The notes beneath the pieces are model-generated. The model was given only the letters and a program-made list of their open reading frames with translations. It was not told the origin of the DNA and ran no database searches. Positions 34,690 through 46,500 of a stretch of DNA of 64,000 nucleotides are shown here, piece by piece (the first letter of the stretch is position 1; each line of letters starts with the position of its first letter). The stretch covers positions 6,804,563 through 6,868,562 of the forward strand of contig LR990048.1 of NCBI GenBank assembly GCA_905147135.1. The letters are read 5' to 3'. The position numbers were made by a program, and so were the translations under genes. Source of the DNA: Blastobasis lacticolella (lineage: Eukaryota; Arthropoda; Insecta; Lepidoptera; Blastobasidae).

Positions 34690-35920
34690 TGACACATAGT
34701 GCACACAAATGCTTTACAAAAGAAACATGACAGAATAACATGAGAAACGTTTTTTTATTTCGTCGCGCGTGGACACTAACAAAGAGCCTACGTAATGAGG
34801 ATGAACATGAGTGAAGTTGTATTGCTGTATCTCTAAAAGCTATGGCCCAAAAATTTGTTCAAAACACATTTCTCGGTAATTAATTACTTATTATAACTAC
34901 TCTTATAAATGCTGGGTGTAACAACTGGACTGGCTTGAAGTAAATGCCCATCTAGCAAAAGATAAGATGCAAATAATAGTTATTATAACTGGATTTCTTA
35001 TAGCCTTTGATTAATGGTCTATTTTAATCTCTTGGATCGTGATATTTCTGACAGAAATATCGGAAGGCAGAATGTGAACAGGAAATGTTTCTATGAAGGG
35101 CCGTTTAATTATGACATTCCTAACCTAGAATTAGTATTAAATTCTCAGATTATTGACAGCTAATGCTAAGTCTTATGAACAAATAATAAGTCAGTTCCCT
35201 GGCTCCTATGTCAATTACGCTGTTGTCGGTAAAGCCTTTAATTAAACTTAATAAGCATAATTTAGTTACGGATGGTACTACTCACTACACCGATAACTAA
35301 TTACCAACATCATCATCACCAGCAGGTAAACGACCACTTCTTAAAGAGTGTTTCCACCATTACTGACAGGTGATGCGATCCACACATGTGGCAGGCAGGT
35401 TGGAAACCTCTCTGGAAAGTGCACAACGAAAAAGCTAAAATTCTTATCTGCGAACATCGACTGCCGGTGTTTGCTTCTACAATAAACAAGAACGAGGAAG
35501 TATATAGGGATGAAAGTGGCATATAGGTATCTAATTTATTTCGTTGTTGTTTGGATACCGTACCTACCCCAATCACTAACGAATCGAGATAATATTTTAC
35601 TTCGTATAGGTCGTTAACCTGTTATGAACCTTAAATATACGTTGTATGAAAATTATTACTTATTTAAAAAATATATGAACAGTGACGCCATACCATCGCG
35701 CGGTATCGAAAGCAGCTAAGTAACATTCCCGATTTATTGTTTTCTGATAATCATTTACTTATAACGGATTACTTACGTACTTAATTACGTTCATAGATCG
35801 ACGGGACTGTTTGTTAGATAAGTTTGTTCTCACCGTGTATCAACGAGAACTGTCATTTCGATTTACTTCGATAAGGTTCAATTCCAGGGACCTAATAAAA
35901 TTTTCGCGCTGTGACATCGC
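34690..35920. other. No assignable feature
   Basis: Contains one (ATC)n-flanked segment near 35309-35420 that may be another repeat with a TCATCA tail, but no second copy is present. Confidence 0.4.
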
Positions 35921-35924
35921 GAAT

Positions 35925-36060
35925 TTCTAGCCACATATCTCCATTTTCTAGCCACATATCTCCATTAATAGTGACATTGAAATGTACAGTGTAGCCAAAA
36001 AATATTTACTCAACTATCTTCAACAGTTCAGTGACGTTTTAATACAGTTTTTTGGCTACA
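35925..36060. repeat. 21-bp tandem pair followed by a 71-bp foldback
   Basis: TTCTAGCCACATATCTCCATT occurs twice in perfect tandem (35925-35966). Then TGTAGCCAAAAAA at 35990-36002 pairs perfectly with TTTTTTGGCTACA at 36048-36060. This gives a small 71-bp inverted-repeat element or hairpin. Confidence 0.75.
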
Positions 36061-36474
36061 GAAAATGACGAATTTGAGTGGCCACAGCGTGAGAATCGCC
36101 CCATTGATCGCGCACATAATGCACGACACCTGTGAGCGAAAGCAGCATCATAACTTAGCAAACAAAAAACTTGTTTCCTTTACAGGTCTACCACTTCATA
36201 TCCTTTAAACCACTAGCTATTCCGAAGCCAATAAGATCTCATCTTTGTTCTGCATCGCGTAGAGCGTCCATTCCTAAGCTTTCTGCTTACAATGTCGGCA
36301 GCTTGTCTCGCCGACTCATCTTAATGCTTTCACATCAACTAGGTCCTTACTTTAATGTGCTATAATGTATGTCGTTAGTTTATTTTGTCTTGAATATCAG
36401 ACACGGCTGGCAAATTTGCGGAAAAAATAGACTTTGGTTAATCATTTGGTGGCAGCAGTTGGAAATCACCACAC

Positions 36475-36630
36475 GGCATCAGTCCACTGCCGGACTTAGG
36501 GTATCTGCCATAAAGGGGGGGGGGGGGGGGTTAATGCCATACATATAATTTATAATTATAACAATGCCCATTAAATTCTAGATGTGAGGGGTTGGTGCTA
36601 TTTAATACTTTGTCGGACACCATACGGCAC
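36475..36630 (+). repeat. Repeat A copy 7 with a 16-G run
   Basis: It matches CATCAGTCCACTGCCGGACT at one end and GGACACCATACGGCAC at the other. The usual GGGGAGG has become an uninterrupted run of 16 G (36515-36530). Much of the middle is deleted. Confidence 0.78.
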
Positions 36631-36639
36631 CAGTCTACT

Positions 36640-37725
36640 AGGTTTAGATATTTGGGAGAGGATTTTGTCTAGTGTATGGAACGCCATAGTAGAGTAGTGA
36701 ATACAAAGAGTACTTTATAATTTTAGGATTGATTGAGGATAAGATTGAGTATAGTATCACTTAGATCAGTAGACAGCCCAAAAAGTAAGTAAAAAGATTT
36801 CAAGTAAGGTCGATGAAGTAGTGGCATAGAGTGTGAACTGACGACTATGGTGGCAACAATTTTGAAAAGGTACTTAAGACGACACATGTATTACTTACTG
36901 CTTATTTCAGAGTTTCTACCATACTATAATAATAATTTATATTTAACTTGAAATACGACTCAATTCCAATTTATAGTCCATCTAATAATAGCATTTATGG
37001 CTTGATATTTTCCGCAAACATGAATAAGATTATTATAAATATTGGGTAGGTATTACTGGGGCTATTCGACAACTTTCACAGAAATAACGTTTTGCAAGAA
37101 AAATCTATATACCTGGGTACATTATTTAAATTACTCCCATTGAATCTCCGTAAATCTTAAATGGTATTTTGTATAATATCATTTTTGTTATTGACATCTC
37201 GTAACTCTCGATGAAACAGGTAAATGCTCGTATTTTCTTTTTAAATCTACGAAAAACAAAATTATAACAGTAGACATAACCAACTACGCCACAGTTAATT
37301 CTATTTTAAGCATTAAATTAACATGTATTATGGACAACACCCACACTTCCGGTTAAATTATAACGTAATTACTGTGATAATTTAACTAAATTACAGTAAT
37401 TGGACCACTTTCGTCTGTATGGAAGATGTTGGAAAGTTTCATACAAATTTCTTATTGTTACTAAACGTAGAGTTTAGCAGATTATAAGGGGGAAATCTGT
37501 GATGGGTAAGAATGTAGATTTTCATCCTATTTGAAGTAAAAGTTGAAATAAGTGTAGCGTCGGTTAACGCCTGGATGTTGTCACCTATCTATAGACTGAC
37601 TTTTCGGAATCGTGATTTTGTGTAGATTTTGCACCAACTTGTATAATATTGTTGTACGTTGATTATGCTTTATACTTAATGCAATAAGTATATAGGGTCA
37701 TGGAATAACTCCTTATAGTGCCAGC
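36640..37725. other. No assignable feature
   Basis: AT-rich, only short frames. Confidence 0.5.
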
Positions 37726-37730
37726 CGAGG

Positions 37731-38058
37731 CATCATCATTATCTTGGCGTTAATGTCCTGGCTGTACCGTCGCGTACGAGGGCCCTGGTCTCTGCCTTGA
37801 CCATGATATGACCTCCGTAACTCTACCAGGAGCTAGAGCTAGGGAACCTGACCCGATTGGATCATAGTTGTACATTCAATCTGTTGAATGTGCAGCTTTC
37901 ATCACGATGCTTTTCCTCACCGTGAGAGTATCGCTTAGTATTCAACAAATGTACATAACTCAGAAAACAGTCATTGGTACATGGCGACAGTGGGATTCGA
38001 ACCCGGTACCTCTCGCTTACGAGTCGGATACCTTTACCACTATGCCACCAACGCTCCG
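37731..38058 (-). repeat. SINE B (tRNA-derived)
   Basis: The minus strand begins GGAGCGTTGGTGGCATAGTGG, with CGACTCGTAAGCGAG and the B box GGTTCGAATCC. The body follows and ends in GCCAAGATAATGATGATG. An internal deletion removes part of the GC-rich middle compared with the 58.6 kb copy. Confidence 0.82.
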
Positions 38059-38590
38059 GGAGTAACACCCGAGGCATCCCTAACAAAAAAATACAGGAAG
38101 TTACGTAAAACTACGCCTAATAACCAACATGTCATTCAATCGATTAACTTTTTTCCTTGACTTTTTTGAGTCAACAACATGTACCGTTACGAGGTGCCCA
38201 TGGCATCATAGGAGGTAGATGACCGAAGCAAATAACGGATTTTGTCGTACAAATATCGACCTTATGTTAAGGGGGTTAGGTGCATGGATAAGAAACGTTT
38301 TAGAAGCACGCGCTACTGTTGACAGTAACATAAAAAACAACGGCATGCAATAGACGGTGTCTTTGAATTCGTGATTTCTTGAGCTTCCATTTCCAAATAG
38401 TGGGTACGAGGTAGTATTGTTTTTCTCTATGGTATAGGTATCGTCTTCATCTTTTTTATAAACGTGTTTTGAAATTTTAAATATATTAAGTTAACTTAGG
38501 CATACCTACCCTATTCATACCGCATTACATCTGCTGTTTATTCTTCTGTTTAGACAGCGTCAGTCTACGGCTTTATAGATTATTTTTTAT

Positions 38591-38730
38591 AAGCCAGGCA
38601 ACTGACCGCCATCTCACCTGGTGGTACGTGACGAGGCCGTGGAAGATGGAGCATGCTTATCTAGGTACAGCCTATTCACTTTAACCTAGATAGAGGTGTG
38701 TTTGACATTCAGAGACCGGAGGACAATAGT
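38591..38730 (-). repeat. LINE 3' end (repeat E)
   Basis: The plus strand reads AAGCCAGGCAACTGACCGCC, ATCTCACCTGGTGG and TACAGCCTATTCAC, in the same order as the copies at 33.7 and 45.9 kb. Coding continuity is lost. Confidence 0.75.
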
Positions 38731-39174
38731 TCGTAAAATCACTATCAGCTTTTAACGCGAGCACACGTATAAGGTACCTAAGTATTTGTTTTGTAATTAA
38801 AATTATGTTGGTATTAGTGTATATTTTAAACTATAACTGCAAATATGTTATGTGTGTCTTAATAAAGATACCATACATATCTTAATAGGTTGCAATTTAC
38901 ATTCAATGTAAAACAAATATTTGTACAAAAATTACATACATTACTGTGTTAAAAAGATTCACTACCTACTTTATAATGCTTTACAACTACTACAGAGATC
39001 TTACAGATCTTACTATTTACATTATGAGCATTAGTGGAGGCTCCAAATAATAATATTTTGCTGGATGGAGTCTGGAGGTTGTTGTTCTTCATGATTATGG
39101 TATTATTCTTACCATAGCTTAGTCACTATATCGTATAATCTACTGATTAGGAAATTTTTAATAAATATAATCAT

Positions 39175-39336
39175 ATTGGCGTTAATGTCCCGGTTATGCT
39201 CTCGCGCACGAGGGCCGAGGGTCCGTCTCGACCATGATCCAGGATTTGGCAGATCAGGTAATTGCAGTGGAGCGACTGTCATCTGACCTCCGTGACCCTG
39301 CTACCAGGGAAACTTGGCCAGATTCAATCATGGGCA
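39175..39336 (-). repeat. SINE B 3' part
   Basis: This matches the tail half of SINE B on the minus strand: the segment with GGAGCGACTGTCATCTGACC, then GGATTTGGCAGATCAGG and GGCGTTAATGTCCCGG. The tRNA-like head is absent, as expected for a truncated copy. Confidence 0.75.
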
Positions 39337-39417
39337 TGGAAATATCATACCATATGTTATTAGGTGCACAATATTTACAGACATAAAAGAAAAAATAACC
39401 TTACTAATAATACCTAA

Positions 39418-39543
39418 TATAAAAAGTCGTCCACACCGCTTCCCTCCGGGTTTGTGCCCAGAAAGCTGGCTGTCTTGCCTCCTCTGTTTAAGGAACGAGC
39501 CAGCTCTCCGGTCACCTGCGATGTCTAGTCTACAACTACAATA
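39418..39543 (+). repeat. Repeat J copy
   Basis: AAAAGTCGTCCACACCGCTT, GTGCCCAGAAAGCTGGCTGT and GAGCCAGCTCTCCGGTCACC match the 9.3 kb copy. Class unknown; probably a LINE 3' end. Confidence 0.75.
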
Positions 39544-39750
39544 GGTAAAATATCATAAGTCATAACTTAAAACGACACTGTAGGTCGATACGGCATCCCA
39601 GCATTGCGATGCCAATTACAATATCCCTTTATGGGTATTGCATAACTCCATGACGACAAAAGTCAGGAATCCGCTTAGAATCATACGGGAATGAATGCAG
39701 AGGCGCGTTCGTTATGTCACAGCACGTGGTACGGCCACAGCTACAGCACC

Positions 39751-39871
39751 ACCAACGTATCTGTAGTCAGTAGAGAAAATCGGAACTAACGCATTATTGT
39801 GATAAAATGACAGCTTAAAGTCTCCACTTCCTTACCATTAGCGACTCCGTCGACTGAACAGATAAGTTGGT
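39751..39871. mobile_element. MITE S, copy 1
   Basis: The right end GACTGAACAGATAAGTTGGT and interior CGCATTATTGTGATAAAATG match copy 2. The left end ACCAACGTATCTGTAGTCAG is diverged. The flanks on the right (CxCACTGTA) also match copy 2, so the family may extend further. Confidence 0.68.
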
Positions 39872-39998
39872 CGCACTGTATGGCGGTCGGCGCGTTTGAT
39901 GCCCCGTTTATAGGTATGAGCGCAGGCATGTGACGTCGTAAACACGTTATAGTTACTTTACGATAACATAATATTGTCCCTCACTTCTAATTATCCTA

Positions 39999-40335
39999 TT
40001 GTACAATGGGGAGTATTCTAGGAAACTGTTTGATCTGGTGCCCATAGCACAATTCCGCCATCGCACCACTTGCCGTGGGCTGGGTACTCATCCCTGCTAC
40101 GTAAACCCTCGGTTGGTCACCATGAGAAGGTTTGAAAGGACATTTCTCAGGATGTGGAATGAGCCTCCAGTCTCAGTGTTTCCTTTGGACTATCACATGG
40201 AATCGTTCAAGAGGTATATTAGAGGTCTCTTCAGAATCGGCCATTGGTGACACCCCTAGTGTTGCTGATGTCCATAGCTGGCGGGAAAAATTTTTCATCA
40301 AGTGGCCCGCTTGCCTGTTTGTTTGCCGTATAACA
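39999..40335 (+). pseudogene. Jockey/CR1-type LINE 3' end (ORF2 C-terminus and 3' UTR)
   Basis: The frame to 40250 includes RRFERTFLRMWNEPPVSVFP and MESFKRYIRGLF. This is the usual C-terminal block R-x-FxxxFLxR...WNxLPxSVFP...F+xxxN of such LINEs. It is followed by a 3' UTR with CACCCCTAGTG, CTTGCCTGTTTGTTTGCC and an A-rich end at 40330. The RT core is missing, consistent with 5' truncation. Confidence 0.82.
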
Positions 40336-40339
40336 TAAT

Positions 40340-41595
40340 AAAAAAGTAGAGAATTAAGGCATAGCGATTATTCTTTGCGAAGCTTAAGTAAAAATTCTCG
40401 TGAACAGTTTTTGTCCCAATCGTTACTTGAAGGCTGCATCCTACAACGTTTCACTGCTATCCTTGCCATAAAATTTATAAGCGTACCTTAAAAAAATATT
40501 ACTGTTCTAAAACATGTGCCTGTCATTTATTCTACTCCATTATAAGATAGTTTTTCTCCAGTATGCGCCTGCGCAGCGTGAGACGGCCGACAGCTGTCAC
40601 GATGCCGTCACCGCTAGCTATGCGGTGGAAAAAGCAGGAATTTTTAAACCTCCTTTCTTAGAAGAAACACTTAGGGCGACAAGCTGCACAAGTTTGTTGC
40701 AAGCTAAATATGCAAGATAACCATGTTTGTTCGCAACAGGAATTATTTTTGGAGGACTGTACCGTTACTTGACTGGAAAGTGGACTTGGTTTTCAACTTG
40801 AAATCTAGATTTCTCGTCTAAACTTGTCTAGTTTAGTGTCAGCCAAGTGTAATTTTGTGCAGTAAACACAATTTTTGTGTAAAACTTTTTTGTTCTTGGT
40901 TATCAGATGCAATTTCGTAAACTGGATAGGTACCTAGAAAAAAATGCATACACATACCAATCGTAAGAACAGATTCTAACAAATATAAAACCTACCTCGT
41001 AATAGGTAAATAATAAATTGACTAGGAAGGCAGAAATACTTAATACCTAAGGTTATCTAAAAAAATATGTACCTTTCATGGAAGGTTTGTGTAGACAAGT
41101 GACATAAGTGTGGAATAAAAATATTTTAAGGCTTAATTTATACATAAATCCTTTCCACTTTCTCTGAAATAACATAAATGTCTGTTAATGTACTCAGTGG
41201 CAAACGAGCAGATAAACTGGTACTCACGATCACACGGACTAGCTTACGAGATTTAATTAGTGTTATTTATTACCTTGCATTTCAAAATTAAATTAAATTT
41301 ACCCATTACCCACGTTACTTTCTATTTATAATGTTTTAATTAATGGGTTAATTATGTTGTGTAATACAATACAATACAAAATTTACAAATGTGTCACATT
41401 CACAGGGTGTCCGGTATAGCCACCCATACAAAGTAGCAGATTTATTTGACAAAAATAATAACGTGTATATAATTTCATAAAAAAACTAAATCACAGCGGC
41501 TGTTGTCCCAAATGCATGATGTAATCACAGAAATCCTGGGTTATTTACAAATCTTTCTAATAACACTGTCCGCGTGTCCACCACCCAGCTTCGCG
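40340..41595. other. No assignable feature
   Basis: A 68-codon frame (40514-40720) covers a small GC-richer patch with TGCGCCTGCGCAGC. ACAGGGTGTCCGGTAT near 41403 looks like a transposon-end motif but cannot be assigned. Confidence 0.4.
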
Positions 41596-41599
41596 GCAC

Positions 41600-41705
41600 T
41601 AGATTTTTTATTATTTTTAATTTTTTAAATCTTCATGCACACAATGGTACAATGACGGACTTGAAGCTAAAATAGCCTTATCTGCTAGTCAACCAGGATA
41701 GATTC
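41600..41705 (-). repeat. LINE tail (repeat K), decayed
   Basis: CATGCACACAATGGTACAATG, AAGCTAAAATAGCCTTATC and GCTAGTCAACCAGGATAG follow the repeat K order. About 70 bp further on, at 41776, a second tail begins. Confidence 0.45.
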
Positions 41706-41773
41706 CATGACTGCATCGCATCATGATAGTATACTTTAAATGCATACCGTAAACGCGTAACCGAATTTTATTA

Positions 41774-41840
41774 GTAAAGTAAGTAAAGTAAAGTAAAACA
41801 CATTTATTACACTCAAACACACAGCACAAAACTCATAAAA
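41774..41840 (-). repeat. LINE tail with (AAAGTAAGT)-type end
   Basis: AGTAAAGTAAGTAAAGTAAA then ACACATTTATTACACTC resembles the other TTTATT-CACAC tails with yet another short tandem unit. Confidence 0.5.
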
Positions 41841-42463
41841 TTAAATTTAAAAAATATAATCAAACAGAGACATAAACAAAACCAGAATAAGAAAAAATAT
41901 ACTCTAATCTCGTTACTTGTGCCATGTGGAGAGTGCAATGGGGCCACACTCAGCATATGCCACAACAGTATCCGTGACGCTGGTTATCAGTGGTTATTAT
42001 GCTTGTAATATCAACAGCTACATGGTTATAAAGGTAAGCGAAGCTTTCTATATAAAATATACTTTCAATAAACGAAAATCTAATAATAGCGAACTCGTCC
42101 GCTTCAATAGCCGGCTCTTCTTCAAAAACAAATTGTATGAGTTTCGTCCTTGCGGATCCAGATTAATGGCAGTAGGAAACAGTTATTTTTTACTTCTTTT
42201 GTGCTTGCTTTGTTGCCTTTAATATATTTTCATTACATTTGATAAGTAATATTAGCGTGGTAGGAGGGTACGGCGTCAGTTGGGCCGTGCGTTTGTTTGC
42301 GAAAAAATACGTGTACTTTTTAGTTTTAACATTATTATAATCATCTAGTTTATCATCAGTCTGTGCTATTTCGACTTAGCTGATCTTTTGAGGACACCAT
42401 GCACATTATTGAAATTCTTCTAAAATAATAGCAGGTTTAACTAAAATGATGTCTCTCAATGTA

Positions 42464-42560
42464 TCTAAATCTAAATAGCAAGTTCAGTCTCAAAGTGGGT
42501 TTCAAACTTGTGTTTTCCCACGCACACTAAAGATGTGGAATGAGCTCTCTGGAGAGTACT
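42464..42560 (+). repeat. LINE fragment with WNEL motif next to a TAAATC run
   Basis: GTATCTAAATCTAAAT at 42464-42478 resembles a LINE short-tandem tail. Immediately after, a frame reads CVFPRTLKMWNELSGEY, similar to the FxPRTxxxWNxLP block of LINE C-termini. It is short and the call is tentative. Confidence 0.45.
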
Positions 42561-42689
42561 ACAAGTTGCACGTGATTGATACCCCTGGTATTGCAAACCT
42601 GCTTGCTAATGGAATAAAAACGATTGCATACCCACTTCGCTTGTCTTATCACGGCTTTGATACGGATTTGGTTGATTGAATATTGTCGT

Positions 42690-44460
42690 GGCATGTGGTC
42701 ACTCACTAATGCAGTCCAGAGGTAAAAGTTGACGATTATATAACGCCTAATTAAAAGTAAGTGTGACATAAAAGTGCAACTTTTAACTGTCAAACGAGTT
42801 GAAACTGTGTTTCTAGGTACATGTATTACGACGTGATGGATTGCTCGTACATTATTTGCATATTGTATATTTGGGCTAGTTTATTAGATAATGAAAGTAT
42901 AAAGTGCGTGTAATGTTTATGTTTTATCTCTATACATACTCAACTGGTTGGTTATTCAATTTTGTTACCACATATTCGGCAACCTATGCCAATACTAACC
43001 AATAATATAATAAAGTTTTTTTTGTCTTGAGTTTACTAAAAATGATGATAAGTTTATTAAGGTGTACATAAAAATCTACACTAATACCTACATCAAAAAT
43101 ACCAAAAATATACACCTATACATATAAAAAAAATCGTTTGATTACCTTATTTTCGATACAGATACAGATGAAGGGACGAAGATGGAAACTAAGTGTAATA
43201 TCTCCCTTTCACAAAATTATAACGCAAATGTTTTCAAACTCGACATCAAAATTCACTTTCCTGCATTTTAAAAAGCAATTTCAAATTCAATTAACAATTA
43301 CCACTTGAAATCCAACTGGCAGCAGAGAGATTAGACGAAAGACAAAAGAACTGCAATTATGATTTGAGCTTTCATAAATTACGTTCTCTGGTGCTCCCAC
43401 GGCAGTTGGAACATATTGTTCTATTCCTCATTATCGGGCTTCTTAAATCTTTTCAATTTCAAATCTGGAACGAACCAATGGAAGCCAATGGGAACGAAAT
43501 CTGTACAGTGAGGTTGTTACATGATATTTACTTATTATGTTAAGTTCTTTGTTTTAAGATAAATTCCATACAGAATCAGAGTTATATCGAAATCTAAAGT
43601 TTTCATACGATTAATATGTTTGATATCCTGCCTGCTATCTATTACAATCACTCATGACATCTACAATAATTTTGGTATAAATTCTTGTGGTCTAAGCCGG
43701 TTTTAGTAGCACTTAAATTATTTTGTTGAAATAAACACTAAGTACACTCATCTGAAACTTAATGCTAGATAAACAAGACAGCTTAAAATCTACCGCTGAT
43801 CAAACTTAATTATAACCTCTACGATCAAGTCTGGACAAATAAATCTACCAAACTAAAATAACAATTACCGGGACACTTCGCCACGACATCGACCGTAACC
43901 GCTATTTCGATGGTAACCGCCGAGTTAGAGTGTGTTTTGTTTTAATTAACGATCTTGTTCGGTCGCAGTGGCTGTGTCTCCATGGAATGCTGAATGTGTT
44001 CCTATTATCGAGGTAGAGATGGCAGGTATGTGTATAATAGAGGAGCATAAATAATAATAATAAATTTATTTTATTTCTTTCTTATTTCTTGATATATTCA
44101 GTGCCGGGACAGCCTAGTAAGTACAGTAAGACAGATCGCCCTGATTCATAAGAGAATAGTGAACCTGGGCAGTTGCTATAAGGAGTTTATGGCATTTATG
44201 AAAGAAGTTTTTTTAGCTTTAAGATGTCCTGGAGGTCAATGGTTCTTAGGTCTTAAAGGACAGCGAATTATTGCTTCTTTCGGCCAATTCAATTTGAACT
44301 TAACGATGCACCAAATCCCTGTATGTTACTGTAGCTGCAGAAGAAAACTGTCTTGGTTGTAATGGAGTTCCGTTTTAGTTTTGTACCTAAAGGCATATAC
44401 TCAACGAACTTATATACTGTACTTAGACTGTTAGGTGTTGTAGGTTACCCTAGGTAATTT
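42690..44460. other. No assignable feature
   Basis: About 1.8 kb without recognised repeats or long frames. Confidence 0.5.
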
Positions 44461-44463
44461 CAT

Positions 44464-44739
44464 AATCATCATCATCATCATCACAGCCCGTAACAGTCCA
44501 CTGCAGGACTTAGGGCCTCTCCCACCAAAGGGGAGGTTATTGGCCATAATCTCCACGCTTGGCAGGCGGGTTGGAGATCGCAGTGATTAAATATAACAAT
44601 GGAAATTGCTGCTGCCCATTTTCCAGACTACGGAGACTTGAACTTTTGCCTCGAAAACATTAATCGCCTTGTACGACACTCATGAGTGTAAGGGGTTGGT
44701 GCTATTCCATTCTGCCAGACACTCTACTCACACGGCCAA
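44464..44739 (+). repeat. Repeat A copy 8, full length
   Basis: It begins (ATC)n TCACAGCCCGTAACAGTCC and ends in CACACGGCC with a small insertion (TCTACT) just before. A one-base insertion in GGCCATAATC shifts the frame that is open in other copies. Confidence 0.9.
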
Positions 44740-45080
44740 GGTCATTTAGTACGAGAAAAGATCCACTTTGTAGTGGTAGTAGATTATAGGAGGTTGTGTA
44801 TGGGCTGACCAATGTTTTGTGGAAATAACCTATGGCGCCCTCGCAGTTTATAGTTCATAACGATCAATTGCCTGTAAAAGTGTTCTGTTACTATTGAACC
44901 GCCACATTCTTAATCTTACTCCTCCATATTCTTGGAGGGTTTGTCATAATTCTACAGCATTGAGTTATGCTACATGTAATGAGTAATTTACAAAGAAACC
45001 CGTTCTAATTGTTTAAAATAATTTATTAGAGTGCCGCTTTAGTTCACGCTTTATAATACTAAGGATATTTATAAGGCTAA

Positions 45081-45240
45081 CGAATGGAACGCGTTGCCTG
45101 CGAGTGTGTTCCCTGCTCATTATAATCTAGACGCCGGCTAGAGAGAATAGGCTGTTCTAGACAGGCATGCTTCATTTATCAGCCGCATCGTCCCTTACCA
45201 CCAGGTGAGACGGCGGTCAAATGCCTGACTAGCCTTTATA
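45081..45240 (+). repeat. LINE 3' end (repeat E), sense orientation
   Basis: At 45086 a frame reads WNALPASVFPAHYNLD, the C-terminal block of jockey/CR1-type LINEs. It then passes a small deletion into AGGCTGTTCTAGACAGG, CCACCAGGTGAGACGG and CCTGACTAGCC. This copy proves the sense of the repeat E family. Confidence 0.8.
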
Positions 45241-45651
45241 AAAATAATCTATACAGCTGTAGATAAACAGAATAATAAACAGCAGGTGTAGTACGATGTG
45301 AATGAGGTATGCCTAGGCGATCAAATGCCAATCTAGTCCAATTATAAATAAAAAATTAGATTTCGAATTACGGGCTTCCAGAGTAGACCTTTGTGGACGT
45401 TGTTCTAATGAACGGTCTTGTTCTGTCGGCGGCTGCGTACGCGCAGAATGCGGAATGTGTCCTGCGTTATCGCTGTAGCGGTAGTGCATTGTGCTGGCCA
45501 TAAGGTGTTTGTGCTTTATGGGATGGCCCTTCTCTTGATAGGCTCGGGTCGGAAGCAGGTTCCAGTCTGAGATACAGGTTGGGAATGGGTGCTGGTAGCA
45601 GGTTACTGGCTGTATTACTTTTTTAAATATATTACTAGCCAGGGATTTTTG

Positions 45652-45940
45652 GACGACCTAAGTGGTTCAGTGGTCAACATGCCAGTCAGCCACGCAAGAG
45701 GTCCCGGGTTCGATTCCCGGCCGGGCAGAAATTTCAATGATGAATTTTAATGTGTTCTTCGTATAATAAGTATGTATTTAAAAAAAATATATAAGTAGTA
45801 TATCAGTTAGCTAGCACCCATAGTACAAGCTTTGCTCAGTTTGGGGCTTGATGGCGCTGTGTGAATTTGTCCACGATTATTTATTTATTTATTATATATT
45901 ATTTGTCCACGATTATTTATTTATTTATTATATATTAGAC
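45652..45940 (+). repeat. SINE C (tRNA-Gly-derived) with duplicated tail
   Basis: The head carries TGGTTCAGTGG (A box) and GGGTTCGATTCCC (B box) at about 45661-45724. The same body as the 21.6 kb copy follows, including CACCCATAGTACAAGC and GGCGCTGTGTGAAT. The tail has a perfect 36-bp tandem duplication (about 45866-45938, period 36) containing TTGTCCACGATTATTTATTT. This points to slippage or template jumping at the 3' end. Confidence 0.88.
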
Positions 45941-46050
45941 TAGCCAGGCATTATACTGCTATCTCATCTGGTGGTAGATGATGATGCGGCCGTAGATGGA
46001 GCGTGTCTGTTTAGATACAGCCTATTCACAATAGCCTGTAAACTTTTTGG
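45938..46050 (-). repeat. LINE 3' end (repeat E)
   Basis: It starts GACTAGCCAGGCATTATACTG directly at the end of a SINE C copy and includes CTCATCTGGTGG, GATGCGGCCGTAGATGG and TACAGCCTATTCAC. The SINE and the LINE piece abut, so one may have inserted next to the other. Confidence 0.75.
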
Positions 46051-46442
46051 AGATGACTCTACTACGTGTGGATTAAATTGCAACTGTTTCTTATTTTTAT
46101 ACCCCTCCATTCGTGTAAAAATCAAGCGCTTTTTATAGTTCAATTATTTTAATGATGTCAAAAAGTTTCACTTAAAGTACATTTCAATAGAAAAAAATAA
46201 AATAATTATGTGCGACAACGATGCCTATTACTAAATGTAGCTTAAAAAGGAACTTTTAGGAGCAGGAATATGCCGCCAATTGGGAAACCATACTGAAGAA
46301 AAGACAACTGACGCCTCACGGTCGTTATTTTCATTATCGCTCTTAACTATTTTGCCTTTTTCTACTTTTAAGAAACATTTTGAGGATTCACTAGATTTTA
46401 AAAGCTTTTAAATTTTTATTTAGATTATTTCTAATACTTTAT

Positions 46443-46500
46443 ACTAGCCGTTCTAAGCGGCTTCCATCCGCACATGTACTACTACTTACTTTTCGTCCCG
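46443..46500 (-). repeat. Repeat related to I, terminal fragment
   Basis: TACTAGCCGTTCTAAGCGGC and TTCCATCCGCACATG resemble the ACTAGCxGxxCxCGCGGCTTC termini common in moth LINE-derived repeats. The body is missing. Confidence 0.4.

Noticed and set aside
45652..45730. Functional tRNA-Gly gene
   Set aside because: The A and B boxes are good, but the same head is followed by the same non-tRNA body at 21.6 and 59.6 kb, the D arm has an insertion, and the acceptor ends do not pair. It is a SINE head.
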